Source: Nannocystis sp.
Lineage (GTDB): Bacteria; Myxococcota_A; Polyangia; Nannocystales; Nannocystaceae
Length of the DNA stretch: 64,000 bases
Direction of reading: 5' to 3'
NCBI GenBank assembly: GCA_016712315.1
Contig: JADJRG010000013.1
Location: 1,061,501-1,125,500 of the forward strand
In this document: positions 63,360-64,000 of the stretch, in pieces
Layout of the letters: each line of letters begins with the position of its first letter
How positions within the stretch are numbered: the first letter of the stretch is position 1
Notes under the pieces: model-generated
Seen by the model: only the letters and a program-made list of their open reading frames with translations
Told to the model about the DNA's origin: nothing
The model's database searches: none
Program-made: the position numbers and the translations under genes

Positions 63360-64000
63360 GGCCCCGCGGCGCAGCGCTCGCGCTCGTGCTCCTCGCGTGC
63401 ACACCCGAGGAGCCCGGCCCGATCCGCCTGCACCGCCTCAGCCGCGCGGAATATACGAACTCCCTCCGCGACCTGCTCGGCGTCGTCCCGACCCGCGCCG
63501 CCGAGCTCCCCGCCGACGACCCCCGCCACGGCTTCGACAACAACGGCGACAGCCTCACCCTCTCTCCCCTGCTCCTCGAGCTGATCGAGCGCAGCAACGA
63601 CCACACGATCGCCGCCGCCCTCGACCCGAGCGCCCCGCATCGCGCCAGCCTGCTCGCCTGCGACCCTGCCCAGCTCGGCCCCCGCGCCTGCGCCCGCGCC
63701 CTCCTCGATCGCCTCGCCCCACGCGCCTGGAGGCGCCCCCTCCGCCGCGAAGAGCAGGAAGACCTGCTCGCCCGCTTCGACGCCGCCCTCACCAGCGGCG
63801 CCGACTTCGACGCCGCGATCGCCCACCTCCTGCACACGATCTTCACCTCGCCCTACTTCCTCTACCGCGTCGAGCGCCGCGCCCCGATCGGCGAGCGCCA
63901 GCGCCTCAGCGGCCACGAGCTCGCCGCCCGCCTCGCCGCCTTCATCTGGAGCAGCGCCCCCGACGATCTCCTCCTCGCCGCCGCCGGCGCCGGCGATCTC
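63356..64000 (+). CDS. DUF1587/DUF1592/DUF1595-type lipoprotein (3' end outside the window)
   Basis: The likely start is TTG 63356, which overlaps the MYXO-CTERM stop (TTGA). Its signal peptide has lipobox LVLLACTPE. Then follow 'RLSRAEYTNSLRDLLGVVP' (DUF1587), 'ARALLDRLAPRAWRRPLRRE' (DUF1595) and 'LHTIFTSPYFLYRVERRAPI' (start of DUF1592). These form the large secreted PSD-type proteins known from Planctomycetes and myxobacteria, often with cytochrome-like domains. The 215 residues seen are about a third of the usual length. The function of the family is unknown. Confidence 0.8.
   Translation, partial: MRPRGAALALVLLACTPEEPGPIRLHRLSRAEYTNSLRDLLGVVPTRAAELPADDPRHGFDNNGDSLTLSPLLLELIERSNDHTIAAALDPSAPHRASLLACDPAQLGPRACARALLDRLAPRAWRRPLRREEQEDLLARFDAALTSGADFDAAIAHLLHTIFTSPYFLYRVERRAPIGERQRLSGHELAARLAAFIWSSAPDDLLLAAAGAGDL

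Overview
The window looks like part of a large, GC-rich genome of a predatory or social myxobacterium, most likely of the Nannocystis/Plesiocystis/Haliangium side of the Myxococcota. The reasons are a MYXO-CTERM sorting signal (62721-63359), many Ser/Thr/Asp-rich lipoproteins with MopE-like Cys/Asp motifs, several formylglycine-generating-enzyme-like (FGE-sulfatase) proteins, eukaryote-like kinase, CHAT, SEFIR/NB-ARC and MoxR modules, and a very strong G/C bias at third codon positions. The assignment is inference from gene content.

Layout. 1-4.5 kb: an EAD1-CHAT protease and, convergent with it, a two-gene unit of an EAD1 protein and a kinase-like protein. 4.8-9 kb: decayed DNA, holding a 5'-truncated nicotinamidase, a frameshifted coiled-coil gene, and an IS91-type transposase interrupted precisely by a degenerate group II intron (7239-8586). 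9.2-18.7 kb: a lipoprotein, an EAD1-membrane-FGE protein, a TonB-dependent receptor, an RNase D-like exonuclease, and a DnaJ / PDZ / HTH-proline-rich unit with a probable frameshift. 18.9-21.3 kb: a SEFIR-NB-ARC-TPR STAND protein, frameshifted in its repeats.

21.5-30.5 kb is the most striking region. Three genes overlapping by 4 bp encode an EAD/inactive-CHAT-like protein, a MoxR AAA+ ATPase and a membrane protein ending in an FGE/C-type-lectin fold. They are followed by an Avd-like gene, a template repeat and, on the other strand, a reverse transcriptase. The last 112 bp of the FGE gene differ from the template repeat at 17 positions, every one an adenine in the template. This is a diversity-generating retroelement (DGR) that diversifies the sensor of a MoxR-type ternary conflict system.

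30.7-35.8 kb: an HTH/coiled-coil protein next to an 18-bp-period repeat array, then a set of small proteins behind a promoter-like site with an A/G homopolymer spacer, and a truncated haemoglobin. 35.9-37 kb: IS66-like debris and dispersed repeats. 37-48.4 kb: a same-strand series of ECF sigma factor, membrane anti-sigma-like protein, TPR-CHAT protease, subtilase-like RCC1 lipoprotein and MopE/RCC1 lipoprotein. 48.6-52.1 kb: a second copy of the MopE/RCC1 lipoprotein, preceded by a 37-codon deletion scar of a second subtilase gene. 52.5-55.5 kb: an IS110 transposase fragment, a vWA lipoprotein and an internally deleted group II intron. 55.7-64 kb: surface lipoproteins (IgGFc-binding-like, FGE-like), a three-gene DUF692/MNIO cluster with a Tat-exported candidate substrate, a MYXO-CTERM protein and the start of a DUF1587/DUF1592-type lipoprotein.

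Taken together the window is an accessory region built of conflict or signalling cassettes (EAD adaptors, CHAT, kinase, MoxR, SEFIR) and secreted repeat proteins, eroded by mobile elements. No tRNA, rRNA or CRISPR array was seen.
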